Shown here piece by piece: positions 35,401 through 43,317 of a stretch of DNA of 64,000 nt. The notes under the pieces were generated by a model. That model saw only the letters and a program-made list of their open reading frames with translations. It did no database searches and was not told the origin of the DNA. The DNA lies in the NCBI GenBank assembly GCA_041391965.1, contig JAWKMZ010000006.1, positions 1-64,000 of the forward strand. The letters run 5' to 3'. Both the position numbers and the translations under genes were made by a program. How positions within the stretch are numbered: position 1 is the stretch's first letter; each line of letters opens with the position of its first letter. Source of the stretch: JAWKMZ01 sp041391965 (lineage in GTDB: Bacteria; Bacteroidota; Bacteroidia; Flavobacteriales; Flavobacteriaceae).

Positions 35401-35596
35401 TAAAATTGATAACAAAAAAGACCATAATGGCTTCAAACCACCATGAGTTGTAAATCAAGGTTCTGGTTAAAGCAGTTGGTGAGGTTTCTTGTCCTTTGTC
35501 TAAAAAGGTTCCTGTAATCATTGCCGCTGCAAAAACAAGAAAAAGAATAGAGGTTAATCTGGTTGAGAATAGAATTTTGGCAAGTTTTTTTTGCAT
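32405..35596 (-). CDS. ccsBA: Cytochrome c biogenesis fusion protein CcsB-CcsA (ResB-ResC)
   Basis: 1063 residues from the ATG at 35596 (MQKKLAKILFSTRLTSILFL). The N-terminal half is ResB/CcsB-like (several membrane helices and a large periplasmic domain). The C-terminal part is CcsA/ResC with the haem-handling WWD motif WGRYWGWDPKETWALISI and surrounding conserved helices and histidines. The fused protein exports haem and attaches it to apocytochromes c in System II maturation. An ATG ten codons earlier (35626) falls within the -7 promoter, so 35596 is used. It sits near the globin and Crp/Fnr genes, a respiration-related neighbourhood. Confidence 0.94.
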   Translation of the reverse strand: MQKKLAKILFSTRLTSILFLVFAAAMITGTFLDKGQETSPTALTRTLIYNSWWFEAIMVFFVINFIGNISRYRLLRKEKWATLILHIAFILILLGAFVTRHFGFEGMMAIREGATEHQFLSQKTYITTYIDGDYMVNGQAQRRVLENEVDFSPRLDNDFSIHTNYNKQPVTITLAKFVKGAEKDIVPDEKGEAYLKMVEAGDGQSHNHFLKEGQVQNIHNILVSLNKHVDGAINITNTENGLTIQSPYEGEYMTMATGAKGILVKDSIQPLVLRSRYIVGDIAMVFPKPVVKGFFDIVPKPKILKGDEDGVVLNVTSNGETKQIQLLGGKGSNNAFEQIKVGGLDIAMKYGSKVIELPFSIKLNDFIAQRYPGTENSYSSYESKVTVIDKDNAPFDYHIYMNHILEHGGYRFFQSSFDPDEKGTILSVNHDFWGTWITYIGYFLLYIGLLAIMFDKHTRFADLERMLTKVKAKKKQVLTVLVLSLSLTSFSQTHATDEGHPLSKPTKAQIDSVLRVNISPKAHADKFGHLVVQDYSGRMMPMDTYASEMLRKLSKHETYEDFDANQVFLSIQESPLLWYNVPIIYLTPKKADSIRHIIGVDNSEKYVSLVDFFNENGTYKLAPYLEDAYKTQTPNGYQKEFKEADQRVNLLYSAIEGRSLKIFPVPGDDNHKWISPIEFREEGYRDKIKDSLYGNFINNGFSAYLMQLNEAKHIGDFSAPEKLLEAFKKTQQQQGSNVMLSDKKINTEILYNKYDVLKNLFSWYMYAGTLMFILLIIQIFKYKSKPVNIGIKLFRFVIIGLFLLHTAALITRWYISGHAPWSDAYESMIYVAWATMFFGLGFGRKSDLTIAATAFVTSMILMVAHWNWMDPAIANLQPVLNSYWLMIHVAVIVMSYGPFTLGLILGLTSLFLMIFTTQKNKEKMLLSIKELTIINEMALTVGLILLTIGNFLGGMWANESWGRYWGWDPKETWALISIMIYAFVIHMRLVPGLRGRYGFNLMSILAYASILFTYLGVNFYLSGLHSYQSGQQIASLNIIAITLSIVAIIAILAYRKYVKYYKK

Positions 35597-35623
35597 AATA
35601 TAGAACTCAAAATTTATGACGTG

Positions 35624-35657
35624 CAAATTTAAGGCTTTTTAATGATTAAGCCTGCAA
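35624..35657 (-). promoter_or_regulatory. Promoter for ccsBA
   Basis: -7 element TAAATTTG (35624-35631) with a TTG 23 bases upstream (35655-35657) on the minus strand. Transcription should begin near 35617, which excludes the earlier ATG at 35626. Confidence 0.55.
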
Positions 35658-35688
35658 CTTAAAAGAATAAAAGGTGTTAAATTTACAA

Positions 35689-36090
35689 TTAGACTTGTCG
35701 CGCCTGAAAAATATTTAAGTACATGAATGTTCCCATTTTTCGTGCCCTGTTTTTGGCGTTATCAGCATACTCGCCTGCAAAAAGCTCGTCAATAGTTTGA
35801 AACCATAAATTAAGCCATAAGCCAAAATGCAATTCTGTAATGGCATGATTGTTTTCTTGATCGACATTTATATGCACTTGCAACGGATTTCCATAATAAC
35901 GATGTTCTAATTTTTTGGTCATAAACAAACTCGTTTCCCAAAAGGTCGTCAAACGCTCAATATGAGCATCCCAATCTTTAATCACTTTATTAAAAAAAGG
36001 GCCTAAAACATTATCAGCCCTTACTTTATTATAAAACGAAGATACCAATAAAAAAACATCGTCTCTATTTTGAATATCGTTTTTTTCCAT
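35689..36090 (-). CDS. Group III truncated haemoglobin
   Basis: 133 residues with the short 2-over-2 globin pattern: the helix B/E region (FYNKVRADNVLGPFF), then ERLTTFWETSLFMTKKLEH, a proximal His in the F helix (ITELHFGLWLNLWF), and KNRARKMGTFMYL at the C-terminus. Group III globins bind O2 or NO; roles include NO detoxification and redox chemistry, but the physiological role here is inferred. It is co-transcribed with the small membrane protein gene 8 bases upstream and shares a divergent control region with a Crp/Fnr regulator. Confidence 0.9.
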   Translation of the reverse strand: MEKNDIQNRDDVFLLVSSFYNKVRADNVLGPFFNKVIKDWDAHIERLTTFWETSLFMTKKLEHRYYGNPLQVHINVDQENNHAITELHFGLWLNLWFQTIDELFAGEYADNAKNRARKMGTFMYLNIFQARQV

Positions 36091-36098
36091 AGTGTAGT

Positions 36099-36389
36099 TT
36101 ATTGCAAACGCATCACATTAATAATAATTAAAGGAACATTTACCACAAAGGTCAAAATTAAGAAATTAAAAACCACTTTTCGACTTAGTTGTGCATAAAT
36201 CACAGCATTATACGCCATAGACACTACAACACATAAGGTAAGTTCAAAAAAGTGAAAAGATGGTTTGCTATTCATTAAAATGTACATGGCTGCAATTGAG
36301 CCTATACAACTCTGTAATATGATGCTTAATGGAATGTAAAGTGTGTAATGGTCTTTAAAATCGTTTAGGTATTTACTGTAAAGGTTCAT
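36099..36389 (-). CDS. Small three-helix membrane protein
   Basis: 96 residues with three hydrophobic segments (LYIPLSIILQSCIGSIAAMY, LTLCVVVSMAYNAVIYAQ, VVFNFLILTFVVNVPLIIIN). No known motif; similar unnamed proteins sit next to globin genes in flavobacteria. First gene of the unit with the truncated haemoglobin. Its promoter must lie in the 75-base divergent gap with the regulator gene. Confidence 0.65.
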   Translation of the reverse strand: MNLYSKYLNDFKDHYTLYIPLSIILQSCIGSIAAMYILMNSKPSFHFFELTLCVVVSMAYNAVIYAQLSRKVVFNFLILTFVVNVPLIIINVMRLQ

Positions 36390-36429
36390 AATGTTTAGTT
36401 TTTATTTTACAATGCAAAGTTCTATAACC

Positions 36430-36437
36430 TATCTTTG
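36430..36437 (+). promoter_or_regulatory. -7 promoter element for the Crp/Fnr regulator gene
   Basis: TATCTTTG fits TAnnTTTG, 27 bases before the ATG at 36465. It overlaps a possible earlier ATG at 36435, which is therefore unlikely to start the protein. Confidence 0.55.
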
Positions 36438-36444
36438 TATTTTT

Positions 36445-36458
36445 ATGATTCAAATCAT
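36445..36458. promoter_or_regulatory. FNR/CRP-like operator dyad
   Basis: ATGAT-TCAA-ATCAT has the same half-site spacing as the FNR consensus TTGAT-N4-ATCAA with only the outer bases changed. It lies just downstream of the regulator's -7 element and in the gap facing the globin unit, so it could mediate autoregulation and divergent control. Confidence 0.5.
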
Positions 36459-36464
36459 AACACG

Positions 36465-37052
36465 ATGATTCCATTAGATATTCTTGAAAAATATCAGGCT
36501 ACTTTAAAGCCATTTTCTAAAGATAGAGTTGTTATACATGAAGGTGAAACAGCACAATTTTACTACCAAATAAAAGAAGGCGATGTAAAAATGTACAATC
36601 TTACCGAAGAAGGAAAAGAGTTTGTACAAGGCTATTTTAGTGATGGCCATTCATTTGGCGAACCTCCTCTTTTTGGTGATTATAAATATCCTGCCAATGC
36701 GCTTTGCCTTAGTGATTGTAACATTTATATGCTGCCAAAAGACACCTTTTTTGAATTGCTAAAAGCCTATCCAGAAGTACATTTAAAATTTACTCAGTTA
36801 ATTTGTAAACGTATGATTTACAAAGCAAAAATAGTAAAAGAAGTTTCTATCTATCCACCTGAACATCGCATCCTTACCTTACTCAATCATCTTAAAGGCA
36901 ATATGCCAAAAGATCAAAAATTTGAAGTTAATTTGACACGTCAACAAATTTCAGAACTTACAGGATTGCGTGTTGAAACTGTCATTAGAGCCATTAAAAA
37001 ATTAGAAAAATCTAAAAAATTATCTATTAAAGAACGAAAGGTTTATCTATAA
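36465..37052 (+). CDS. Crp/Fnr family transcriptional regulator
   Basis: 195 residues: a cNMP-binding-like beta-roll (about 15-115; VVIHEGETAQFYYQIKEGDV, FGEPPLFGDYKYPANAL) and a C-terminal winged helix (about 135-190; LTRQQISELTGLRVETVIRA). The four-cysteine iron-sulfur motif of FNR is absent, so it may bind haem, NO or a small molecule instead. Divergent from the globin unit and preceded by a dyad resembling the family's operator, it probably responds to O2 or NO; this is inferred from context. It starts a rightward series of genes. Confidence 0.88.
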   Translation: MIPLDILEKYQATLKPFSKDRVVIHEGETAQFYYQIKEGDVKMYNLTEEGKEFVQGYFSDGHSFGEPPLFGDYKYPANALCLSDCNIYMLPKDTFFELLKAYPEVHLKFTQLICKRMIYKAKIVKEVSIYPPEHRILTLLNHLKGNMPKDQKFEVNLTRQQISELTGLRVETVIRAIKKLEKSKKLSIKERKVYL

Positions 37053-37071
37053 ATATCATTATTTTAGCCTT

Positions 37072-37830
37072 ATGATTTCAATTGTTTTACTTGGTGCAGG
37101 CAACCTTGCAACACATTTATTTAAAACTTTCAGTAACTCTGACAAAGTAGTTATTAATCAATGGTTTAACAAAAGTATTTCAAGCATTGAGTCCTATAAA
37201 AACAAGGTCGCAATAACCGATGATATGACACAACTTGCACTTGCTGATGTGTACATTCTTGCTGTTAGTGATGATGCTATTGCAGAACTTTCCACTAAAT
37301 TGCCTTTTGAAGACCGATTGGTTGTACATACCTCTGGAAGTGTAAACATTCACGATTTAGACAAAAAAAACAGACGTGGTGTATTTTATCCGTTGCAAAC
37401 ATTTTCAAAAAATGTAAAAGTTGATTTTACCAAAGTACCTATTTGCATTGAGGTTTTGAAGAAGACGGATTTAGCAATCTTAAAATCGTTGGCCGAAAGT
37501 TTAGGAAGTACAAGCCATAAAGTTAATAGCAATCAGCGTAAAGCCTTACATTTGGCAGCTGTATTTGTTAATAATTTTACCAATCAATTATATCGAATTG
37601 CTCATGAAATTACAGAATCTGAAGGAGTTGATTTTAATATTTTGAAACCTTTAATTTTAGAAACTGCACAAAAAGTTCAAGAACTATCACCATATATGGC
37701 GCAAACAGGTCCTGCAAAACGCAATGACAAAAAAACCATAAAAAACCATTTACAACTGTTAGAAAATGAGCAACACAAAGCCATTTATCAACTTTTAACT
37801 GAATCAATCAAAAACACACATGGAAGATAA
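37072..37830 (+). CDS. Rossmann-like and DUF2520 domain oxidoreductase-like protein
   Basis: 252 residues. The N-terminal Rossmann fold has the dinucleotide loop LGAGNLATHLF and ILAVSDDAIAEL; the C-terminal DUF2520 domain is helical (RKALHLAAVFVNNFTNQLYR, GPAKRNDKKTIKNHLQLL). It resembles ketopantoate-reductase or F420-NADP oxidoreductase-type proteins; the substrate is unknown. It overlaps the KdsC-like gene by 11 bases, a pairing often seen in Flavobacteriaceae. Confidence 0.85.
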   Translation: MISIVLLGAGNLATHLFKTFSNSDKVVINQWFNKSISSIESYKNKVAITDDMTQLALADVYILAVSDDAIAELSTKLPFEDRLVVHTSGSVNIHDLDKKNRRGVFYPLQTFSKNVKVDFTKVPICIEVLKKTDLAILKSLAESLGSTSHKVNSNQRKALHLAAVFVNNFTNQLYRIAHEITESEGVDFNILKPLILETAQKVQELSPYMAQTGPAKRNDKKTIKNHLQLLENEQHKAIYQLLTESIKNTHGR

Positions 37831-38350
37831 AAGCTATAAAGAATATTTAGAACATATTACCACCTTCATTTTTGATGTTGATGGTGTCCTAACAGATGGC
37901 ACTATTATATTAACAACCACAGGCGACATGCTAAGAACTATGCACACCAAAGATGGTTTTGCTATGAAAACAGCTTTAAATGCTGGCTTTAAAGTTTGTA
38001 TTATTTCTGGAGGCACGAATGAAGGTGTTAGACTACGCTTAAATGGTTTAGGCATTACCGATGTGTATTTGGGTGCTCACAATAAAGTTGAACAATTGGA
38101 TGATTATTTAAAAACAAACACTATTCAACACAAAAATGTGCTTTATATGGGTGATGACATTCCTGATATTCCTGTGATGAAATTGGTTGGTTTGCCTTGT
38201 TGCCCGCAAGATGCTGTTCCAGAAATAAAAGAAATTTCTAAATATATATCACATAAACTTGGTGGTAAAGGTTGTGTGCGTGATGTGATTGAACAAGTTT
38301 TAAAAGTTCAGGGCAAATGGAATGGCAATTTTGATGCAAAATATGACTAA
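37820..38350 (+). CDS. KdsC-like HAD phosphatase (KDO-8-phosphate phosphatase type)
   Basis: 176 residues, a C0-type HAD enzyme without a cap: motif I FDVDGVLTDG (nucleophile D19, acid D21), motif II IISGG, motif III KVEQLDDYL and motif IV YMGDDIPDIPVM. The size and the GGKGCVRDVIE tail fit KdsC, which makes KDO for the LPS inner core. The protein is a cytoplasmic tetramer in the family. It overlaps the preceding gene and precedes the UbiA gene by 56 bases. Confidence 0.88.
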   Translation: MEDKSYKEYLEHITTFIFDVDGVLTDGTIILTTTGDMLRTMHTKDGFAMKTALNAGFKVCIISGGTNEGVRLRLNGLGITDVYLGAHNKVEQLDDYLKTNTIQHKNVLYMGDDIPDIPVMKLVGLPCCPQDAVPEIKEISKYISHKLGGKGCVRDVIEQVLKVQGKWNGNFDAKYD

Positions 38351-38406
38351 AATTAAAGTTGAAATAATCACGTTTTGACTAATTTTTAATAACTAAACAA
38401 CAAAAA

Positions 38407-39330
38407 TTGAACATTTTAAACCTTATCCGCTGGAAAAATTTGCTGATGATTGTATTAGTGCAATTGCTTATCAAATATGCACTTTTCCAACCTTTTTTAG
38501 CGTTAACTAATCTCACTATAACGCTTAACTGGTTTGGGTTTTCGCTTTTAATACTATCTACTATTTGCATTGCAGCTGCCGGAAACATTATCAACGACAT
38601 TTATGATACAGAAACCGATTTGGTCAACAAACCCGAAAAAGTCATTATAGGTAAACGTGTTTCAGAAAAAACAGCTTATACTTTGTTCATTACGTTCAAT
38701 GTAATTGGTGTTCTTATTGGGTTTTACTTATCAAATTTAGTAGGCAAAAGTAGCTTTTTTGCATTGTTTGTCATCATTTCTGCATTGCTTTATGTGTATG
38801 CGTCTTATTTAAAACAAACCTTACTTATTGGTAATATTGTCATTGCCATTTTAGTAGCTTTAAGCATTTTAATTGTTGGCTTGTTTGAACTTTTGCCTGT
38901 CATAACAACACAAAACCAAGAAACACAAGTGACCTTTTTCAAGATTTTATGGGATTATGCACTCTTTGCTTTTATCATCAATTTTGTGAGAGAAATGGTT
39001 AAAGATATGGAAGATATTGATGGCGATTATAAAGCTGGTATGAACACGCTTCCTATTGCTATTGGCCGAAATAGAGCTTCAAAAGTCATTTTTGCCATGA
39101 CACTTTTACCACTTTTTGGCGTGGTTTACTACGTCATAACTTATTTTTATAAACAACCTGTCGTTGCTGGTTATTTTTTGCTTTTTGTAATTGCTCCTCT
39201 TATTTATAGCACTATAAAATCCTTTAGCGCAAAAACAAAAAAAGACTACCATCATCTTAGTAATATGCTTAAATTAGTGATGCTTTTTGGCATGTTATCA
39301 CTTTTATTATATCCACTTGTTTTAAAATAA
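38407..39330 (+). CDS. UbiA-family prenyltransferase (geranylgeranylglycerol-phosphate synthase-like)
   Basis: 307 residues with about eight membrane helices. The two Asp-rich motifs of UbiA enzymes are NDIYDTETD and DMEDIDGDYKAG; both bind prenyl diphosphate through Mg2+. Relatives attach prenyl chains to quinone precursors, haem or glycerol phosphate; flavobacterial members are usually annotated as geranylgeranylglycerol-phosphate geranylgeranyltransferase, but the acceptor is uncertain. Start TTG at 38407 is chosen because the conserved N-terminus (MNILNLIRWKNLLMIVL) begins there. Part of the KdsC-Maf run. Confidence 0.85.
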   Translation: MNILNLIRWKNLLMIVLVQLLIKYALFQPFLALTNLTITLNWFGFSLLILSTICIAAAGNIINDIYDTETDLVNKPEKVIIGKRVSEKTAYTLFITFNVIGVLIGFYLSNLVGKSSFFALFVIISALLYVYASYLKQTLLIGNIVIAILVALSILIVGLFELLPVITTQNQETQVTFFKILWDYALFAFIINFVREMVKDMEDIDGDYKAGMNTLPIAIGRNRASKVIFAMTLLPLFGVVYYVITYFYKQPVVAGYFLLFVIAPLIYSTIKSFSAKTKKDYHHLSNMLKLVMLFGMLSLLLYPLVLK

Positions 39331-39339
39331 TGAATCCTA

Positions 39340-39930
39340 ATGTTAAACGAAAAACTAAAGCAATACCACCTTATCTTAGCTTCTGGGTCTCCCAGACGTC
39401 AGCAATTTTTTAAAGATTTAGGGCTTGAATTTGAAATTCGTTTAAAACCAGTTAAAGAAGAATATCCAAACCGTTTAACCCATTTTGAAATCAGTGATTA
39501 TTTAGCACAATTAAAAACATTGCCTTTTGAAAATGAACTCAAAGACAATGATATCTTGATAACAAGCGACACGATTGTTTGGCACAATAACAAAGCTCTC
39601 GGAAAACCTAAACATGCTGAAGAAGCGTTACAGATACTAAAAGGATTGAGCAATGCAACGCATGAAGTGATAACATCTGTGTGTTTTAAAACCAAAACTT
39701 CTGAAAAAACCATTAATTCGGTTACAAAAGTGACATTTAGAGCACTAACAGAAGACGAAATTAACTACTACATCAACACCTGCAAACCCTTTGATAAAGC
39801 TGGTGCTTATGGCATACAAGACTGGATTGGACAAATTGCAGTTACCAAAATTGAAGGCTCATATTTTAACGTTATGGGTTTGCCAACAGATTTGGTTTAT
39901 AAAACCTTATCAGAACTTATTAAGCAATAA
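39340..39930 (+). CDS. Maf-like nucleotide pyrophosphatase
   Basis: 196 residues. The N-terminal ILASGSPRRQQFFKDLGL is the Maf signature, and SDTIVWHNNKALGKP and AYGIQDWIGQIAV are the other conserved blocks. Maf proteins hydrolyse non-canonical or standard NTPs/dNTPs to monophosphates and affect cell division. It lies 9 bases after the UbiA gene and precedes an MscS gene. Confidence 0.93.
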   Translation: MLNEKLKQYHLILASGSPRRQQFFKDLGLEFEIRLKPVKEEYPNRLTHFEISDYLAQLKTLPFENELKDNDILITSDTIVWHNNKALGKPKHAEEALQILKGLSNATHEVITSVCFKTKTSEKTINSVTKVTFRALTEDEINYYINTCKPFDKAGAYGIQDWIGQIAVTKIEGSYFNVMGLPTDLVYKTLSELIKQ

Positions 39931-39966
39931 AAAAAAGAAAAAATATAAACTAACGTATCATTTGTA

Positions 39967-40530
39967 ATGTATTTAAATCCATATACCATGTTTTTTAAAA
40001 CGTACCAAACCGAACTCATCATCACAGGAGGTGTTTTACTCTTTTTATTAGCTATCCGTTTTGCCTTAAATATGCTCATAACCAAAGTATCGCAAAAAAA
40101 TGGAATTAACATGGCTCGCATTCATCTTATGCATCGTTATGTAACGTTTATGTTGTTTTTATTAGCATTGGTAATAATTCCTTTTATTTTTGGAGTTCAA
40201 GCACATGATTTGGTAGTAATTTTTTCTTCCGTTTTTGCTGTTATTGGTATTGCTTTGTTTGCTATTTGGTCTATTTTAAGCAATATTACCTCAGGTGTTA
40301 TCATGTTTTTCTCTTTTCCTTATAAAGTTGGCGATAAAATACAGATTCTTGATAAAGATTTTCCAATAGAAGCTATTATTGAAGATATTCGTGCTTTTCA
40401 GTTGATTTTAAGGTTAGATAATGGCAACATTGTTACCTATCCAAATAATTTAATGCTTCAAAAAGCAGTAACTTTAGTACAAAAAGATGCCATTGAAGAA
40501 TTTTATGATGATGGTACCGATTTAATTTAA
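39967..40530 (+). CDS. Mechanosensitive ion channel family protein (MscS-like)
   Basis: 187 residues, short for the family: three hydrophobic segments (about 17-35, 55-75 and 85-110, including the pore-like SNITSGVIMFFSFPYKVGDK) and a partial beta domain (IEDIRAFQLILRLDNGNIVT, PNNLMLQKAV). The long C-terminal vestibule of MscS is missing. Expected to be an inner-membrane tension-gated channel. It is the last gene of the rightward run, followed by a terminator. Confidence 0.85.
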   Translation: MYLNPYTMFFKTYQTELIITGGVLLFLLAIRFALNMLITKVSQKNGINMARIHLMHRYVTFMLFLLALVIIPFIFGVQAHDLVVIFSSVFAVIGIALFAIWSILSNITSGVIMFFSFPYKVGDKIQILDKDFPIEAIIEDIRAFQLILRLDNGNIVTYPNNLMLQKAVTLVQKDAIEEFYDDGTDLI

Positions 40531-40550
40531 CCAACGTTAAATAAACATTA

Positions 40551-40580
40551 AAACCAGCCTTTGCGCTGGTTTCTTTTTTA
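40551..40580 (+). terminator. Terminator after the MscS-like gene
   Basis: AAACCAGC (40551-40558) pairs with GCTGGTTT (40565-40572), followed by CTTTTTTA. Confidence 0.75.
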
Positions 40581-40586
40581 TATTTG
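40579..40586 (+). promoter_or_regulatory. -7 promoter element for the PIG-L gene
   Basis: TATATTTG fits TAnnTTTG, 22 bases before the ATG at 40609, directly after the preceding terminator. Confidence 0.55.
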
Positions 40587-40608
40587 AATACAACGCAAAA
40601 TTTATCTC

Positions 40609-43131
40609 ATGATGCTAAACCGATACGCTTCTCTCCTATTTATTTGTTTTTTAAGCTTTACCATACAAGCACAACAACCAAAAAAACCAAATAGTTCAGA
40701 AATTTTTGAATCCATAAAAAAGCTCAATTTTTTAGGTTCGGTATTATATATCGCTGCTCATCCTGATGATGAAAACACTCGTCTCATTTCGTATATGGCT
40801 AATGATGTAAAAGCAAGAACCGAGTATTTATCTATGACGCGAGGCGATGGTGGTCAAAATTTAGTCGGTCCAGAAATCAGAGAACTTTTAGGAGTTATCA
40901 GAACACAAGAATTATTAGCAGCAAGACGTATTGATGGTGGTGTACAACGTTTTACAAGAGCCAACGATTTTGGCTACTCAAAAAACCCTGAAGAAACTCT
41001 AAAAATTTGGAGTAAAGACGATGTTTTGAGTGATGTAGTTTGGGCAATCAGAACCTTCCAACCCGATGTTATTATCAACCGTTTTGACCATAGAACTCCA
41101 GGGACGACACATGGTCATCACACAAGTTCAGCGATGCTAAGTATAGAAGCCTTTGATTTGGCAAATGATAAAACAGCCTATCCTGAACAATTAAAATACA
41201 CCAACACATGGCAAACCAAACGTCAATTTTTCAATACGTCTTGGTGGTTTTATGGCAGTCAAGAAAAATTTGATGCTGCTGATAAAAGCAAGCTATTGAC
41301 TTTAAATATTGGCAGCTATTATCCTTCAAGTGGTTTGTCAAATTCTGAAATTGCGGCTTTGAGCCGAAGTTCACACAAATCGCAAGGCTTTGGAAACACA
41401 GGAACACGTGGTAAAGAAACCGAATATTTGGAGCTACTAAGAGGCACCATGCCAAAAAATAGCATTTTTGAGGGTATTGATACCACTTGGAATCGTGTTA
41501 AAGGTGGAAACGATATTGGCAACATTCTTAAAAACGTTCAAGATACTTACGATTTTAAAAACCCTTCAGCATCCATTCCGCAATTGGTAGAAGCCTATAA
41601 ACTTATTCAAAATTTAGATGACAATCATTGGAAAGCCATCAAATCTGAAGACATTAAAAACGTTATCGCTGCTTGTGCTGGATTATATTTGGAAGCCGTT
41701 GCCAATTCTAATTCTGCAACACCAAACAGCAAGGTTGGTTTAAAACTGGAAGCCATCAACCGAAGTCCTCAATCTATTTATTTTTCATCAGTTCAGCTTT
41801 CTGACGGAACATCTATCGATAAAAATTTCGATTTAAAACAAAATGACTCACATCTTTTTGATGCTCAAATAGCAATTTCTGCCAATCAACCGTATTCAAC
41901 ACCTTATTGGTTAGAAGAAAAAGGAACACTTGGCATGTATAAGGTGGATGACCAAAAATTGATTGGTTTGCCTGAAACACCTCGGCAAGTGACTGCAACT
42001 TTTAATTTGGTAATTGATGGCGAAATGATTAAGTTTAAAAAACCCATTGTTTACAAAACCAATGATCCTGTTAAAGGCGAAATTTATAAACCTTTTGAAA
42101 TCATTCCTGAAGCTTCTGTTAAAATTGAACAACCAGTCATCATTTTTGATACTGATGGCCAAAAAGATATTCATGTAATTGTAAAAGCCAGTAATGACAA
42201 TTTAGAAGGTGTTGTTAGTGTTAATCATCCTGAAGATTGGAATGTGTTTCCTGCACAACAAAAAGTAGCCATAGCTCATAAAGGAGAAGAACAAACACTC
42301 ACATTTACGGTTATTCCACCAAAACATCAGAGTGAGGCCGTTTTTAATCCAAAAATCACAATTGATGGGAAAACGTACACCAAGCAATTGGTAACTATTG
42401 ATTATGACTACATTCCATATCAAACCATTTTACTGCCAAGTGAAAGCAAAATGGTGCGTTTAAACATTCAAAAGAAAGGTGAAAATATTGGTTATATTGA
42501 AGGTGCTGGTGATGTGGTACCAGAAAGCTTACAGCAAATTGGTTACAACGTTGTCATCATAAAACCAGAAGATATTAATGCTGAAACTTTAAACCGTTTT
42601 GATGCTATTGTGTTGGGTATTAGAGCTTATAACACAGTTGATGCGCTAAAATACAAACAACAATTACTATTTGATTATGTCAAACAAGGAGGCAATTTGA
42701 TTGTGCAATACAATACCAACTCACGCTTAAAGGTGGACGAATTATCGCCTTTTGATTTAGAATTATCACGAGATAGAGTTACTGATGAAAATGCCAAAGT
42801 CACATTTTTAGATGCTGACAATGAGCTTCTCAATTTTCCAAACAAAATCACACAAGACGATTTTGAAGGTTGGACACAAGAACGCGGTTTGTATTTTCCA
42901 GACAAATGGGGAAAAGAATTTACACCAATATTATCTATGCACGACAACAATGAAACGCCTAAAAACGGTAGCCTTTTGGTTGCCAAATACGGAAAAGGGC
43001 ATTATATATATACAGGCTTAAGTTTTTTTAGAGAATTTCCAGCAGGAGTATCAGGTGCTTATCGTTTGTTTGCCAACATGCTTTCTATTGGAAAAGAAAC
43101 CATCAAAACAAAGCCTAAATTTGAAAATTAA
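40609..43131 (+). CDS. Secreted PIG-L family deacetylase
   Basis: 840 residues. A signal peptide (MMLNRYASLLFICFLSFTIQ, then AQ) leads to a PIG-L/LmbE domain (about 35-280) with zinc-binding AAHPDDENTRLISYM and HHTSSAML. A long beta-rich C-terminal region follows, with a class-I glutamine-amidotransferase-like or ThuA-like segment near 620-800 (IVLGIRAYNTVDALKYKQQL, GQGHYIYTGLSFFRE-like). The protein probably deacetylates N-acetylglucosamine-containing glycans in the periplasm; the substrate is inferred. It is not linked to a PUL. The second ATG one codon later is equally possible as a start. Confidence 0.87.
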   Translation: MMLNRYASLLFICFLSFTIQAQQPKKPNSSEIFESIKKLNFLGSVLYIAAHPDDENTRLISYMANDVKARTEYLSMTRGDGGQNLVGPEIRELLGVIRTQELLAARRIDGGVQRFTRANDFGYSKNPEETLKIWSKDDVLSDVVWAIRTFQPDVIINRFDHRTPGTTHGHHTSSAMLSIEAFDLANDKTAYPEQLKYTNTWQTKRQFFNTSWWFYGSQEKFDAADKSKLLTLNIGSYYPSSGLSNSEIAALSRSSHKSQGFGNTGTRGKETEYLELLRGTMPKNSIFEGIDTTWNRVKGGNDIGNILKNVQDTYDFKNPSASIPQLVEAYKLIQNLDDNHWKAIKSEDIKNVIAACAGLYLEAVANSNSATPNSKVGLKLEAINRSPQSIYFSSVQLSDGTSIDKNFDLKQNDSHLFDAQIAISANQPYSTPYWLEEKGTLGMYKVDDQKLIGLPETPRQVTATFNLVIDGEMIKFKKPIVYKTNDPVKGEIYKPFEIIPEASVKIEQPVIIFDTDGQKDIHVIVKASNDNLEGVVSVNHPEDWNVFPAQQKVAIAHKGEEQTLTFTVIPPKHQSEAVFNPKITIDGKTYTKQLVTIDYDYIPYQTILLPSESKMVRLNIQKKGENIGYIEGAGDVVPESLQQIGYNVVIIKPEDINAETLNRFDAIVLGIRAYNTVDALKYKQQLLFDYVKQGGNLIVQYNTNSRLKVDELSPFDLELSRDRVTDENAKVTFLDADNELLNFPNKITQDDFEGWTQERGLYFPDKWGKEFTPILSMHDNNETPKNGSLLVAKYGKGHYIYTGLSFFREFPAGVSGAYRLFANMLSIGKETIKTKPKFEN

Positions 43132-43168
43132 GCAAAATAAATAGTTTCATTAAACCATTTGAATACCT

Positions 43169-43186
43169 ACCTGTTGGCAGACAGGT
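43169..43186. repeat. Short palindrome ACCTGT-N6-ACAGGT
   Basis: Six-base perfect arms (43169-43174 and 43181-43186) between the PIG-L gene and the small membrane protein gene. It resembles palindromic fragments that are scattered in Bacteroidetes genomes. No other copy is visible in this window. Confidence 0.3.
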
Positions 43187-43211
43187 TTGCGACTCAAACA
43201 TAAATAACACT

Positions 43212-43316
43212 ATGCAAAATCAACCAAAAGAACGTTGGAAACCTATTTACACAATAGTCTTAGTTGCTAATGCTATATATATTGTTTTGTTCTATTTTAT
43301 CATGAAACTCTTTTAA
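43212..43316 (+). CDS. 34-residue membrane microprotein upstream of the symporter
   Basis: ATG 43212 to TAA 43316 encodes MQNQPKERWKPIYTIVLVAN, then a hydrophobic helix AIYIVLFYFIMKLF. It has a basic, Pro-containing N-terminus and a single transmembrane segment and ends one base before the symporter ATG, so the two should be translationally coupled. It may be a small accessory subunit of the symporter; this is inferred from spacing and topology only. Confidence 0.65.
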   Translation: MQNQPKERWKPIYTIVLVANAIYIVLFYFIMKLF

Positions 43317-43317
43317 T

